Source: Morganella morganii H1r (GTDB taxonomy: Bacteria > Pseudomonadota > Gammaproteobacteria > Enterobacterales > Enterobacteriaceae). From it: a stretch of DNA of 64,000 nucleotides. The stretch is from assembly GCF_000633515.1 (NCBI RefSeq), contig NZ_AYMP01000010.1:186001-250000 (forward strand), written 5' to 3'. Positions within the stretch are counted from its first letter, which is position 1. Every line of letters starts with the position of its first letter. The notes under the pieces are model-generated. The model searched no databases. It was not told the DNA's origin and saw only the letters and a list, made by a program, of their open reading frames with translations. Shown here piece by piece: positions 1 through 7,543 of the stretch. The position numbers were made by a program, and so were the translations under genes.

Positions 1-2
1 AT

Positions 3-899
3 TATAACAATACGTTGTCTGTTCTGATGGGAAAATTGGCTGATCTGCGTGACAGTATTGCACAACGAAAACTGGAAAATGACAGGGAATTGATGCAATT
101 ACAGCAAAAGATGTCACAACTGAAAATGGATAAAGACATTGAGGAAATTGAAAAGAAAATAAAAAAAGCAGAACGTCTTCAGAGCCTCTTTAAATGGCTG
201 GGTGCAATATTAACCACGCTTATGGCATTAGCGACGGTGGCAACCGGCGGAGCACTGGCTATGAAATTTGCAATCGTTGTGGCTGCAATCAGTATTCTCA
301 GTGAAATGGTCAGAACCGCCGGTGGTCCGGACATTATGGCAACAATTATGGCGCCGGTGACAAAGCTGGTAGAGGTTATTCAGAAATCCATTAAAAAGTT
401 TGTTATGGCTTTTGCCAAAGCGATGGGGAAATCACCTGAGGAACTGAAAAAACTGGAAAAAACCATGGAAATAGTGGCAATGGTGTTGGCTGTTGTGGTG
501 GTCATGGCTTTATTAGTGGTGGTGGCATCTGTTGCCGGCCCGATTGCCGGAAAAATCGGCGGGCAAATGGTATCAAAGGCAACTAAAGATGCAGCAAGGC
601 AGGCCTGGGTTGAAATAAAAATAATGCTGATAAGAGTTATGCTGGCATCAACCATTGTGAATAGTGTCAGCTCTGTTACTTTGGCAGATCTGAAAGCGGA
701 TATTACCCGTCAGCGTGCCGATCTGGATTTTGATCTTGAATTACTGGACAGAATAACCGAAATCATGAATCAGATTATGGAAACCTTCTCTGAATCACAG
801 CAGGAACTGATTGCTTTAAATGAAAGAATAAGTAAAAGCGGTAAAGAATCTTTTCAACGGATGAAATCAATATTACAGCAAGGCCCATTGGCTGTTTAA
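3..899 (+). CDS. type III secretion translocon protein SctE (YopB/IpaB/SseC family), 3'-part
   Basis: This is the C-terminal part of the large hydrophobic translocator that inserts into the host membrane and forms the type III secretion pore with SctB. The frame is open to the left edge, so the 5' end lies outside the window; the TTG at 15 is not convincing as a start. Visible are a charged coiled-coil stretch (first ~60 residues), a hydrophobic segment with many Ala/Met/Val around residues 65-95, a second long hydrophobic hairpin around 155-185 and an amphipathic C-terminus. This two-hydrophobic-region layout is typical of SctE. The next gene, 18 bp downstream, encodes the partner translocator. 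Whether it is nearer YopB, SseC or IpaB cannot be settled here. Confidence 0.8.
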   Translation, partial: YNNTLSVLMGKLADLRDSIAQRKLENDRELMQLQQKMSQLKMDKDIEEIEKKIKKAERLQSLFKWLGAILTTLMALATVATGGALAMKFAIVVAAISILSEMVRTAGGPDIMATIMAPVTKLVEVIQKSIKKFVMAFAKAMGKSPEELKKLEKTMEIVAMVLAVVVVMALLVVVASVAGPIAGKIGGQMVSKATKDAARQAWVEIKIMLIRVMLASTIVNSVSSVTLADLKADITRQRADLDFDLELLDRITEIMNQIMETFSESQQELIALNERISKSGKESFQRMKSILQQGPLAV

Positions 900-917
900 T
901 TTAAAAAGGAAATTATT

Positions 918-1676
918 ATGTCTGTCTTAATAACGGGTAATGCATCAACGCCGGAATATATCCCCGGAGAATATGTCAGCGTAAAAGGAACGGCGGTATC
1001 AGCGGAGAAAACGATTACGCCTGAAATGGTGAGGTCAGTCAGCGGAAATAGTTACCCTGATCAGAATATGGCTGCCGTAAGAGCCGTTCCCGGCGATTTC
1101 AGGCCGGTATTACAGAATATAATCCCTTCGTTATTATCGGAGTATGATAATAAACACATGAGTGCCATCATCACATTATGTAATGTTCTGATGCAGGATG
1201 CGGCGAAGCAACAGGAACGGCGTAACTCACTGGAAAAACAGGTTGTCGAACAGGCAAAACAACTGAAAGAACTGAAATACAGTGAAGCTGACTATCAGGT
1301 AGCAGCAGCCGTTGTTGGTGCCGTTGTGTCGGTAACTATGGCTGTTATCGGTGCAAAAATGTCTATCAAAGGAATCGATCCTGTTAATCCGGGTGCGACG
1401 ACAGTCAGCGGGGTTATCGGACAGACAACATCCGGTTTATCACAAACGGTCGGGCAGCTCTTTTCCCAGCCGATTCAGTCTATGGGAACGCGGTTACAGG
1501 GGGATGGCGAGGTTGTCCGCGGAAATAAAGAGGTATTGCTCAGCGCCATGTCAGCACACAATAAAGTATCGGATGATCAGAAAGCGTTCCAGAAAAAATT
1601 GCTGGATATGTTGTTCCGTGAGTTTGATAACCGCAAGGCAACAGCAGAAAATCTGATCAACAATATGAAAATCTGA
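918..1676 (+). CDS. type III secretion translocon protein SctB (YopD/IpaC-like)
   Basis: Predicted minor translocator (252 aa), the second pore component of the type III secretion system. It starts at ATG 918 after an AAAAGGAAAT ribosome site and sits 18 bp behind sctE, as translocator pairs usually do. The sequence has one hydrophobic segment (about residues 137-157, rich in Ala and Val), flanked by a coiled-coil prone region before it (residues ~95-125) and a Gly/Ser/Gln-rich stretch and another helix after it. No signal peptide is present, as expected of a type III substrate. Family assignment rests on position, size and this topology more than on motif identity. An intrinsic terminator follows directly, so this is the last gene of its operon. 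Confidence 0.7.
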   Translation: MSVLITGNASTPEYIPGEYVSVKGTAVSAEKTITPEMVRSVSGNSYPDQNMAAVRAVPGDFRPVLQNIIPSLLSEYDNKHMSAIITLCNVLMQDAAKQQERRNSLEKQVVEQAKQLKELKYSEADYQVAAAVVGAVVSVTMAVIGAKMSIKGIDPVNPGATTVSGVIGQTTSGLSQTVGQLFSQPIQSMGTRLQGDGEVVRGNKEVLLSAMSAHNKVSDDQKAFQKKLLDMLFREFDNRKATAENLINNMKI

Positions 1677-1696
1677 TTTTTCCCCTCTTATGAACC

Positions 1697-1723
1697 AAAG
1701 CCGCTTCTGACAGCGGCTTTTTC
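1697..1723 (+). terminator. intrinsic terminator after sctB
   Basis: The stem AAAGCCGCT (1697-1705) pairs with AGCGGCTTT (1712-1720) across a 6-nt loop, and the second arm runs into a short T stretch. It lies 20 bp after the sctB stop and closes the translocon operon. Confidence 0.75.
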
Positions 1724-1806
1724 ATGTTCTCTCTCATCATGAAGAAAATTCATCTTGTTTTACCACTTCCGTTTTGATCTCTGCGGGGAATACCGGTATA
1801 AGAAAG

Positions 1807-1830
1807 GAATGTCTAAACGTCCGGACGTCT
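1807..1830. promoter_or_regulatory. tandem MetJ (met) boxes upstream of metY
   Basis: Three contiguous 8-bp units, GAATGTCT, AAACGTCC and GGACGTCT, match the MetJ consensus AGACGTCT at 5, 6 and 7 of 8 positions. MetJ binds such tandem arrays with S-adenosylmethionine and represses methionine genes. The array ends 37 bp before the metY start, a typical repressor position. The matches are seen directly; MetJ control is inferred. Confidence 0.72.
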
Positions 1831-1867
1831 AAATAAAAATATTCACCTGTGCGGTAAGGAAGAACAC

Positions 1868-3142
1868 ATGAAACTTGAAACGCTCTCTGTCCATGCCGGT
1901 TATTCACCGGATCCGACCACCAAATCTGTTGCGGTTCCTATCTATCAGACCACATCCTATGCTTTTGATGACACGCAGCACGGCGCGGATCTGTTTGATC
2001 TGAAAGTCGCGGGGAATATCTACTCACGTATCATGAACCCGACCAATGATGTGCTGGAGCAGCGCGTGGCAGCACTGGAGGGCGGAATTGCCGGGCTGGC
2101 GGTGGCATCGGGCATGGCGGCGATCACCTATGCTATCCAGACACTGGCCGGGGTCGGTGACAATATTATCAGTGTCTCCAAACTCTATGGCGGTACGTAT
2201 AATTTGTTTGCGCATAATTTTCCGCGCATCGGTATCGACGTCCGTTTTGCTGATCATGATGACTTTGCACAGCTGGAATCGCTGATTGATGACAATACCA
2301 AAGCCGTTTTCTGCGAAACTATTTCCAACCCGGCGGGGCATATCGCGGATATTGAAAAACTGGCGGAAATCGCCCACCGCCACGGTACTCCGCTGATTGT
2401 GGATAACACCGTTGCCTCTCCGGCGCTGTGCCGCCCGATTGAGTTTGGCGCGGATATCGTGGTGCATTCACTGACCAAATATATCGGCGGACACGGCTCA
2501 TCACTGGGCGGGATTGTTATCGACTCCGGCAAATTCCCGTGGCAGCAACATGCGGATCGCTTTGCGGTACTGAACACGCCTGATCCTTCCTATCACGGAG
2601 TGAATTACAGCGAACACTTCGGTGCGGCGGCCTTTATCGCCCGCTGCCGTGTGGCGCCGCTGCGTAATACCGGCGCGGCACTATCGCCGTTTAACAGCTT
2701 CCTGATTTTACAGGGACTGGAAACGCTGGCGCTGCGCATGGAGCGTCATACTGAAAATGCCCTGCGTGTTGCGCAATACCTGCAACAACACCCGCAGGTC
2801 GCCTGGGTGAAATACGCGGGTCTGGCGGATAGTCCGGAACATGCACTGGCTAAGAAATACGTGCAGGGTACCCCGGCGTCGATTATGTCTTTCGGCATCA
2901 AAGGCGGGGCAGAAGCGGGAGCGAAGTTTATCGACGCCCTGAAACTGATTGTCCGTCTGGTCAATATCGGTGATGCGAAATCCCTGGCCTGCCATCCGGC
3001 GACCACCACTCACCGTCAGCTGAATGAAGCCGAACTGGCCCGTGCCGGGGTATCACAGGATATGATCCGCTTATCCGTCGGTATCGAGCACATTGATGAC
3101 ATCCTGGCGGATATCAGTGCGGCACTGGACAGTGCGAAATAA
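1868..3142 (+). CDS. metY: O-acetylhomoserine aminocarboxypropyltransferase / cysteine synthase
   Basis: PLP-dependent enzyme of the Cys/Met metabolism family (424 aa, normal length for MetY). It makes homocysteine from O-acetylhomoserine and sulfide, with a possible side activity as cysteine synthase. Family marks include the N-terminal SVHAGYSPDPTTKS, the phosphate-binding YSR segment near residue 53, the cofactor-stacking Tyr in KLYGGT, the PLP lysine in HSLTKYIGGHGSS (near residue 209), and an intact HPATTTH loop before the final LSVGIEHIDD. The start has a GGAAG ribosome site 8 nt upstream. Three MetJ-like boxes precede the gene, and a methionine-binding lipoprotein follows 49 bp downstream, so the two probably form a methionine-repressed unit. 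Confidence 0.87.
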   Translation: MKLETLSVHAGYSPDPTTKSVAVPIYQTTSYAFDDTQHGADLFDLKVAGNIYSRIMNPTNDVLEQRVAALEGGIAGLAVASGMAAITYAIQTLAGVGDNIISVSKLYGGTYNLFAHNFPRIGIDVRFADHDDFAQLESLIDDNTKAVFCETISNPAGHIADIEKLAEIAHRHGTPLIVDNTVASPALCRPIEFGADIVVHSLTKYIGGHGSSLGGIVIDSGKFPWQQHADRFAVLNTPDPSYHGVNYSEHFGAAAFIARCRVAPLRNTGAALSPFNSFLILQGLETLALRMERHTENALRVAQYLQQHPQVAWVKYAGLADSPEHALAKKYVQGTPASIMSFGIKGGAEAGAKFIDALKLIVRLVNIGDAKSLACHPATTTHRQLNEAELARAGVSQDMIRLSVGIEHIDDILADISAALDSAK

Positions 3143-3191
3143 GATTATTAGTCAATAAAATATAACCATAACAATATGTTCCGGAGATAGT

Positions 3192-3995
3192 ATGAGAAAA
3201 ATTATTGTATCAGCACTGCTCGCCTGCACCACATTACTGGCGGTGTCCTGCTCGCAGAATGATGATGAAAAACCACTGAAAGTGGCGATTAACACCGGGC
3301 CGGATCAGGCTATCTGGGAAGAAGTGGTAAAAGTTGCCAAAGAGAAGCAGGGGCTGGATGTTGATGTTATCGCCTTCAATGACTATGTCCTGCCGAATGA
3401 AGCACTGCGCAACAATGATGTGGATGCCAATGCGTTCCAGACCGTGCCGTACTATGAGGCACAAAGCAAAGAACGCGGCTATCAGTTTGAAGTCATCGGT
3501 AAAACCTTTATCTTTCCGATAGCGGCATACTCGAAAAAAATCAAATCCGCAGCCGGACTGCCGGACGGCGCAACAGTGGCTATTTCCAACGAAGCCACCA
3601 CACTCGGTCGCAGCCTGCTGCTGTTACAGGCTCAGGGACTGATTAAACTGAAAGACGGCGTCGGTTATCTGCCGACCACCCTGGATATCATCGAAAATCC
3701 GAAGAAACTGAAGTTCGCGGAAATCGATACCCCGCAACTGACCCGCACACTGGATGATCCGGATGTGTATCTCTCCATTATCAATAATAACTTCTCATCT
3801 CAGGTCGGATTATCCGCCGCCCGTGACGGATTGTTTATGGAAGGGGCAGATTCCCCGTATGTGAACCTGATTGTGGTCAGAGCAGCAGATAAAGACAATG
3901 AGAAGCTGAAAAAACTGGTCGCGGCATTCCAGAGTGATGAGGTGCTGAAAAAGGCCGATGAGGTTTATAAGGGCGATGCTGTCCGGGCCTGGTAA
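3192..3995 (+). CDS. metQ: MetQ/NlpA-type methionine-binding lipoprotein
   Basis: Substrate-binding lipoprotein of the NlpA family (267 aa), anchored in the inner membrane and facing the periplasm, where it would present methionine to a MetNI-type importer. A lipoprotein signal ends in LLAVSC, with the lipidated Cys at residue 20. The mature part begins with LKVAINTGPDQAIWE and contains DVDANAFQT and the NNNF segment typical of MetQ. No ATPase or permease gene is adjacent, so it must use MetNI proteins encoded elsewhere, or be an orphan NlpA-type paralogue. Its place behind metY and the MetJ boxes supports a methionine role. A GGAGATAGT ribosome site precedes the ATG. Confidence 0.83.
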   Translation: MRKIIVSALLACTTLLAVSCSQNDDEKPLKVAINTGPDQAIWEEVVKVAKEKQGLDVDVIAFNDYVLPNEALRNNDVDANAFQTVPYYEAQSKERGYQFEVIGKTFIFPIAAYSKKIKSAAGLPDGATVAISNEATTLGRSLLLLQAQGLIKLKDGVGYLPTTLDIIENPKKLKFAEIDTPQLTRTLDDPDVYLSIINNNFSSQVGLSAARDGLFMEGADSPYVNLIVVRAADKDNEKLKKLVAAFQSDEVLKKADEVYKGDAVRAW

Positions 3996-3997
3996 AT

Positions 3998-4243
3998 ACG
4001 TGTCATCCTTCCGCCCATAGCGGCGTTGGCCGCACTCAGGGGCACGGGTCACATACTGATGTATGCTCCCCGTGCCCCTTCATTTGCCGCCTGGCTCTGA
4101 ACGAAATGATTTAACGTATACGCATCATCCTTTCGTCCATAGCGGCGTTGGCTTCGTTCGTCCATCCGGGTCACATACTTATGTATGCTCCCCGGATGTC
4201 CTCACTTTGCCGCCTTGCTCTGAACAGAATGATTTAGCGTATT
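3998..4243. repeat. two tandem copies of a ~122-bp intergenic repeat
   Basis: Copy 1 (3998-4120) and copy 2 (4121-4243) share the order: CATCCTT-CG-CCATAGCGGCGTTGGC, a variable stretch, GGGTCACATACT, ATGTATGCTCCCCG, then TTGCCGCCT-GCTCTGAAC and ATGATTTA-CGTAT. The middle of each copy is an imperfect palindrome (CATACT-gATGTATG, flanked by GGCACGGG/CCCGTGCC in copy 1 and CATCCGGG/CCCGGATG in copy 2). The variable arms stay complementary within each copy although they differ between copies, which points to selection for a hairpin. There is no coding sequence. Confidence 0.75.
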
Positions 4244-4263
4244 AATATCTGCGGGCACAGGTG

Positions 4264-4354
4264 ACGGGCAAAGAAAACAGAAAGCATGCGAGCCATGGAT
4301 GGCGAGCCTGAGCGCACACGGAAGTGTTTACAGCGACTTTCTGTTTTTGCCCGT
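4264..4354. repeat. long inverted-repeat element between MetQ and LemA genes
   Basis: A left arm (4264-4284, ACGGGCAAAG then AAAACAGAAAG) is complementary, with a 3-base insertion, to a right arm at 4337-4354 (CTTTCTGTTTTTGCCCGT). The ~50-bp centre contains GAGCCATGGATGGCGAGC and CGCACACGGAAGTGTTTACA. Parts of the right half recur at 4429-4462, so this is a second family of intergenic repeat embedded in the same gap. Confidence 0.65.
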
Positions 4355-4381
4355 TGCCGGTGCAGGCACCGTAATCCCCAA

Positions 4382-4462
4382 ATGTCTTCACTTGCCGCCT
4401 TGCTCTGAACGAAATGATTTAGCGTATAACACGGATGTGTTTACAGCGGCTTTCTGCTTTTA
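4382..4462. repeat. partial copies of both neighbouring repeats
   Basis: 4382-4428 repeats the right end of the tandem unit (TTGCCGCCTTGCTCTGAAC then ATGATTTAGCGTAT), and 4429-4462 repeats the right half of the long inverted element (ACACGGATGTGTTTACAGCG then CTTTCTG). The 586-bp gap 3996-4581 is thus largely built of repeat fragments; the remaining ~115 bp before the lemA-like gene shows only its ribosome site. Confidence 0.65.
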
Positions 4463-4581
4463 CCGGTTATCAGCGTAACACCGTAATCACCAATAACACA
4501 TGGAAAGCAATCAGTTAGCTTTATCTTGAATCCCTGGCGGATTGCCTGAATAATAGTCGCCACTGAGATAAGGAAAATACG

Positions 4582-5178
4582 ATGAAACAACTGATTATCG
4601 GATTACTGGGTGTGGTGGTGCTGGTCGGCGTACTGCTGGTCTCCAATTACAACAGCATCCAGACACAGGACGAAGCGGTGACCGCCTCCGCCTCTGAAAT
4701 GCTCAACCAGTACAAACGCCGCGCGGATCTGATCCCGAACCTGGTGAAAACCGTGCAGGCTTCCTCTGACTTTGAACGTCAGGTCTTACAGGATGTGGTG
4801 AATGCACGGGCAAAAGTCGGACAGATGAATATCAATGTCACTGACCTGAATGACCCGGCTCTGCTGGCCAAATTCCAGCAGGCGCAGACTGAACTCGGCT
4901 CCTCGCTCTCCCGCCTGCTGGCAGTATCAGAACGTTATCCTGATCTGAAAAGTAACGCACTCTACAGCGACTTAATGGTACAGCTGGAAGGCAGCGAAAA
5001 CCGGATCGCCGTGGCGCGCGGCCGCTATATCGAACGTGTCCGCGAATACAACACCACTATCCGGAAATTCCCGGCCGTGATTATTGCTGACTACATGGGA
5101 TACATCGGCAAACCTAACTTCGGCGTTGAAAACGAAGCCGAAGTTACGACCGTTCCGGATGTGCAATTTCAAAAATAA
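4582..5178 (+). CDS. LemA family protein
   Basis: LemA-type membrane-anchored helical protein (198 aa, usual length). Residues ~4-22 form one N-terminal membrane anchor. The following SNYNSIQTQDEAV and NQYKRRADLIPNLV segments are the family signature, and the rest is a soluble helical bundle ending in NFGVENEAEV. LemA proteins are widespread, but their molecular role is poorly known; some are linked to envelope stress. The ATG has an AAGGAAAA site upstream. It is 89 bp from a mechanosensitive channel gene with its own ribosome site, so co-transcription is possible but unproven. Confidence 0.85.
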   Translation: MKQLIIGLLGVVVLVGVLLVSNYNSIQTQDEAVTASASEMLNQYKRRADLIPNLVKTVQASSDFERQVLQDVVNARAKVGQMNINVTDLNDPALLAKFQQAQTELGSSLSRLLAVSERYPDLKSNALYSDLMVQLEGSENRIAVARGRYIERVREYNTTIRKFPAVIIADYMGYIGKPNFGVENEAEVTTVPDVQFQK

Positions 5179-5267
5179 GCCGGCTGAACATCATTAACAG
5201 ATGGCAGGATAAATTGAGTTTCCGGGCAAAATCCGTTAGAAGGAGAGGATAATACTAAGGAGTTATC

Positions 5268-6308
5268 GTGATTACCGAAGAATTTCTCTCCAATAATGTG
5301 CTCAGCCTGATTGTGCTGGTGCTGTGTCTGCTCGGTTCCGGCGGGTTGATGATTTATAACCGCAAACGGGAAAAGGGCGAACATGCCACATTAGTGCATG
5401 TTTCCCAGTTTATCATGTGGGCGCTGGGGGTGATTATCCTCGGCGATTTCGTTGAGCAGGGGATTGACCATTTTCAGTGGCGCTTTATCACCGCAGATAC
5501 GGTCGGGATGATTTGCACCACACTGATCGTGCTGATGCTGATCCGCAAGCTGTTCCTGATGATAAACCGCCTGGCCGCCGCGCAAATCAAACGCGGCAGC
5601 GATATCACCTCGGCACATATTGTTTCCCGTGTACTGAAAATCCTGATTGTGATCGTGGTGTTCCTGTTCTACGGTGAACACTTCGGCATGAGCTTCTCCG
5701 GCCTGCTGACCTTCGGCGGTATCGGCGGTATTGCCATCGGTATGGCGGGGAAGGATATTCTCAGCAACCTCTTTTCCGGCATTATGCTCTATTTTGACCG
5801 TCCGTTTAAAATCGGTGACTGGGTCAGTTCGCCTGACCGGCAGATAGAAGGGACGGTGGTGGAAATCGGCTGGCGTATCACCAAAATCATTACCTTTGAT
5901 CACCGCCCGCTCTATATTCCGAACTCGCTGTTCTCTTCCATCAGTGTAGAAAATCCGGGGCGCATGACCAACCGGCGGATCAAAACCACCATCGGGCTGC
6001 GCTATGAAGATGCGGAGAAAATTGCGCAGATTGTCAGTGAGATACGGGCTATGCTGAAAGCCGAGAGCAGCATTGATCAGCACCAGACTCTGCTGGTCTA
6101 TTTTGATGAATTCGGTGATTCTGCCCTCAATATCATGGTGTATTGCTTTACCAAAACCACGGTCTGGGCAGAATGGCTGGCAGCACAGCAGGCGGTGTAT
6201 CTGAAGATTATTGAGATTGTGCACCGCAACGGTGCGGACTTTGCTTTCCCGAGCCGGACACTCTATATGGAACGCAACAGTATCTCCCGCGAACCGCCGG
6301 GAGTGTGA
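5268..6308 (+). CDS. MscS-family mechanosensitive ion channel (YnaI-sized)
   Basis: Small-conductance mechanosensitive channel (346 aa) of the inner membrane that opens under high membrane tension and releases solutes on osmotic downshock. There are about four to five hydrophobic segments in the first ~190 residues. The pore helix is recognisable by [15 protein letters not shown] near residue 150, followed by the MscS beta domain with PFKIGDWV and [13 protein letters not shown], and [10 protein letters not shown]. The length fits YnaI rather than MscS itself (286 aa) or MscK/MscM. The start is GTG 5268 behind an AAGGAG site 5 nt upstream; no earlier ATG gives a better context. Confidence 0.88.
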   Translation: MITEEFLSNNVLSLIVLVLCLLGSGGLMIYNRKREKGEHATLVHVSQFIMWALGVIILGDFVEQGIDHFQWRFITADTVGMICTTLIVLMLIRKLFLMINRLAAAQIKRGSDITSAHIVSRVLKILIVIVVFLFYGEHFGMSFSGLLTFGGIGGIAIGMAGKDILSNLFSGIMLYFDRPFKIGDWVSSPDRQIEGTVVEIGWRITKIITFDHRPLYIPNSLFSSISVENPGRMTNRRIKTTIGLRYEDAEKIAQIVSEIRAMLKAESSIDQHQTLLVYFDEFGDSALNIMVYCFTKTTVWAEWLAAQQAVYLKIIEIVHRNGADFAFPSRTLYMERNSISREPPGV

Positions 6309-6390
6309 TCTGACACCTTGCACCATCACCCTTATTTCCGTTATTGTGCCGCCGGTTAATTCCTGAGAGGTTCATCAGAGGCGGCACAAT

Positions 6391-7248
6391 ATGGCGAAAT
6401 ATTTTTCCATCGGTGAGATGGCAAAGCTCCATAAAATCAGCATTCAGACACTGCGTTATTATGACCAGCTGGGGCTGTTCCGGCCGGTGTATGTTGATCA
6501 GGAAAGTAACTACCGCTATTACACCATCGATCAGTTTTCTCAGCTGGATATTATTAAGTATCTGAAATACCTCGGTATGCCGCTGAAAGAAATCAAACAC
6601 CGCCTGGAAGACAGTGACACACAGATCCTCAGCCTGCTGACCCGGAAAATTTCCGTGGTGGATGAGAAAATCCGCGAGCTCGAGCTGATTAAAAAAGTCC
6701 TCTCCACCAAAAAAGAGACGCTGGAAAAAGGGATTGATACTGAGAGCATCGGCAAAATCACCCGCCGTTATATTCCGCGCCGTCATATTTTATCGATGAA
6801 TTATGAGCCCGGTCTGAGCTTTGAGGAGACCATGGAGTTCTCGCGGCGGCAGATTGCCAATATCCTCGAGGAAAACATTTCTATTTTCTACGGCGGCGTC
6901 AGTGGTCTGGTCTCCCGCGAGGAATTTCTGTCCACACAGCAGGTGCATTATCTGAACAGTTTTGTGATTGTCGAGCGCGACCTGTTTAATCCGCAGGTGC
7001 AGGATAAAATTACAGAAATTCCCGACGGTGAATTTATCTGCCTGATGTATCAGGGGCCTTACAGTGAAAATACGGCAGCATTTAAAGCGCTGACGGATTA
7101 TGCGGAATATAAACGTATTCCGGTGGATGACATGATGTATGAAATCCCGGTGATTGACCCGCTTTCCACCAATGACCAGCGCCAGTTGCTGACAGAAATC
7201 CAGATCAAAGTGAAACGGCGTGAAATAGATACCCGCTGCCTGGTGTAA
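6391..7248 (+). CDS. MerR-family transcriptional regulator with effector-binding domain (BmrR/BltR-like)
   Basis: Ligand-responsive activator (285 aa). Residues 1-75 carry the MerR winged helix: FSIGEMAKLHKISIQTLRYY, then YRYYTIDQFSQLDIIKYLK. A dimerising coiled coil follows (~80-120), and the C-terminal ~155 residues resemble a GyrI-like small-molecule-binding domain with CLMYQGPYSENTAAF. No metal-binding Cys pattern is seen, so a drug-like or metabolite effector is more likely than a metal. Its best target is the 19-bp-spacer promoter at 7373-7403 directly downstream, which faces the PLP enzyme and MFS genes. A terminator hairpin separates regulator and target operon. Confidence 0.85.
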   Translation: MAKYFSIGEMAKLHKISIQTLRYYDQLGLFRPVYVDQESNYRYYTIDQFSQLDIIKYLKYLGMPLKEIKHRLEDSDTQILSLLTRKISVVDEKIRELELIKKVLSTKKETLEKGIDTESIGKITRRYIPRRHILSMNYEPGLSFEETMEFSRRQIANILEENISIFYGGVSGLVSREEFLSTQQVHYLNSFVIVERDLFNPQVQDKITEIPDGEFICLMYQGPYSENTAAFKALTDYAEYKRIPVDDMMYEIPVIDPLSTNDQRQLLTEIQIKVKRREIDTRCLV

Positions 7249-7290
7249 AACTCTCCCCCTGCTACAGGTATTCATGCTTTCAATACAGAA

Positions 7291-7320
7291 ACAGGCTGAT
7301 ATTCCTCAGCCTGTCTTGCT
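7291..7320 (+). terminator. terminator after the MerR regulator gene
   Basis: ACAGGCTGA (7291-7299) pairs with TCAGCCTGT (7306-7314) across a 6-nt loop, followed by CTTGCTTTT. The pyrimidine tail is imperfect, but the position right after the regulator stop supports it. Confidence 0.6.
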
Positions 7321-7372
7321 TTTATCCACCGTATAATTACCCGTTTTGTGATGCATATCTACTATCTCTCAA

Positions 7373-7403
7373 TTGACTCTATAGTAACTGGAGAGTCTAT
7401 AGT
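7373..7403 (+). promoter_or_regulatory. MerR-type promoter/operator with 19-bp spacer
   Basis: A -35 TTGACT (7373-7378) and a -10 TATAGT (7398-7403) are separated by exactly 19 bp, the over-long spacer typical of MerR-activated promoters. Within it GACTCT (7375-7380) and AGAGTC (7392-7397) form the expected dyad, and CTATAG is repeated at both ends. It points at the PLP enzyme gene starting at 7544, leaving a ~130-nt leader. Control by the MerR protein encoded just upstream is an inference from position and architecture. Confidence 0.8.
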
Positions 7404-7543
7404 TATCCACATTACAGCAATGGTTAAAAAGGTCGTTACCGCCACACGATTACCCCGCTGATCCTGAATCAGCAACCCGAACTCACTAATGATAATAAAT
7501 GATGACATGCGGATCAGAATGCTGATCTCATGAGGAGTCTGTC

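Noticed and set aside
5391-6329. 312-codon open frame antisense to the MscS channel gene
   Set aside because: It is fully opposite a clearly conserved gene, has no ribosome site, and its composition (His/Gln/Arg-rich) is typical of an antisense shadow.
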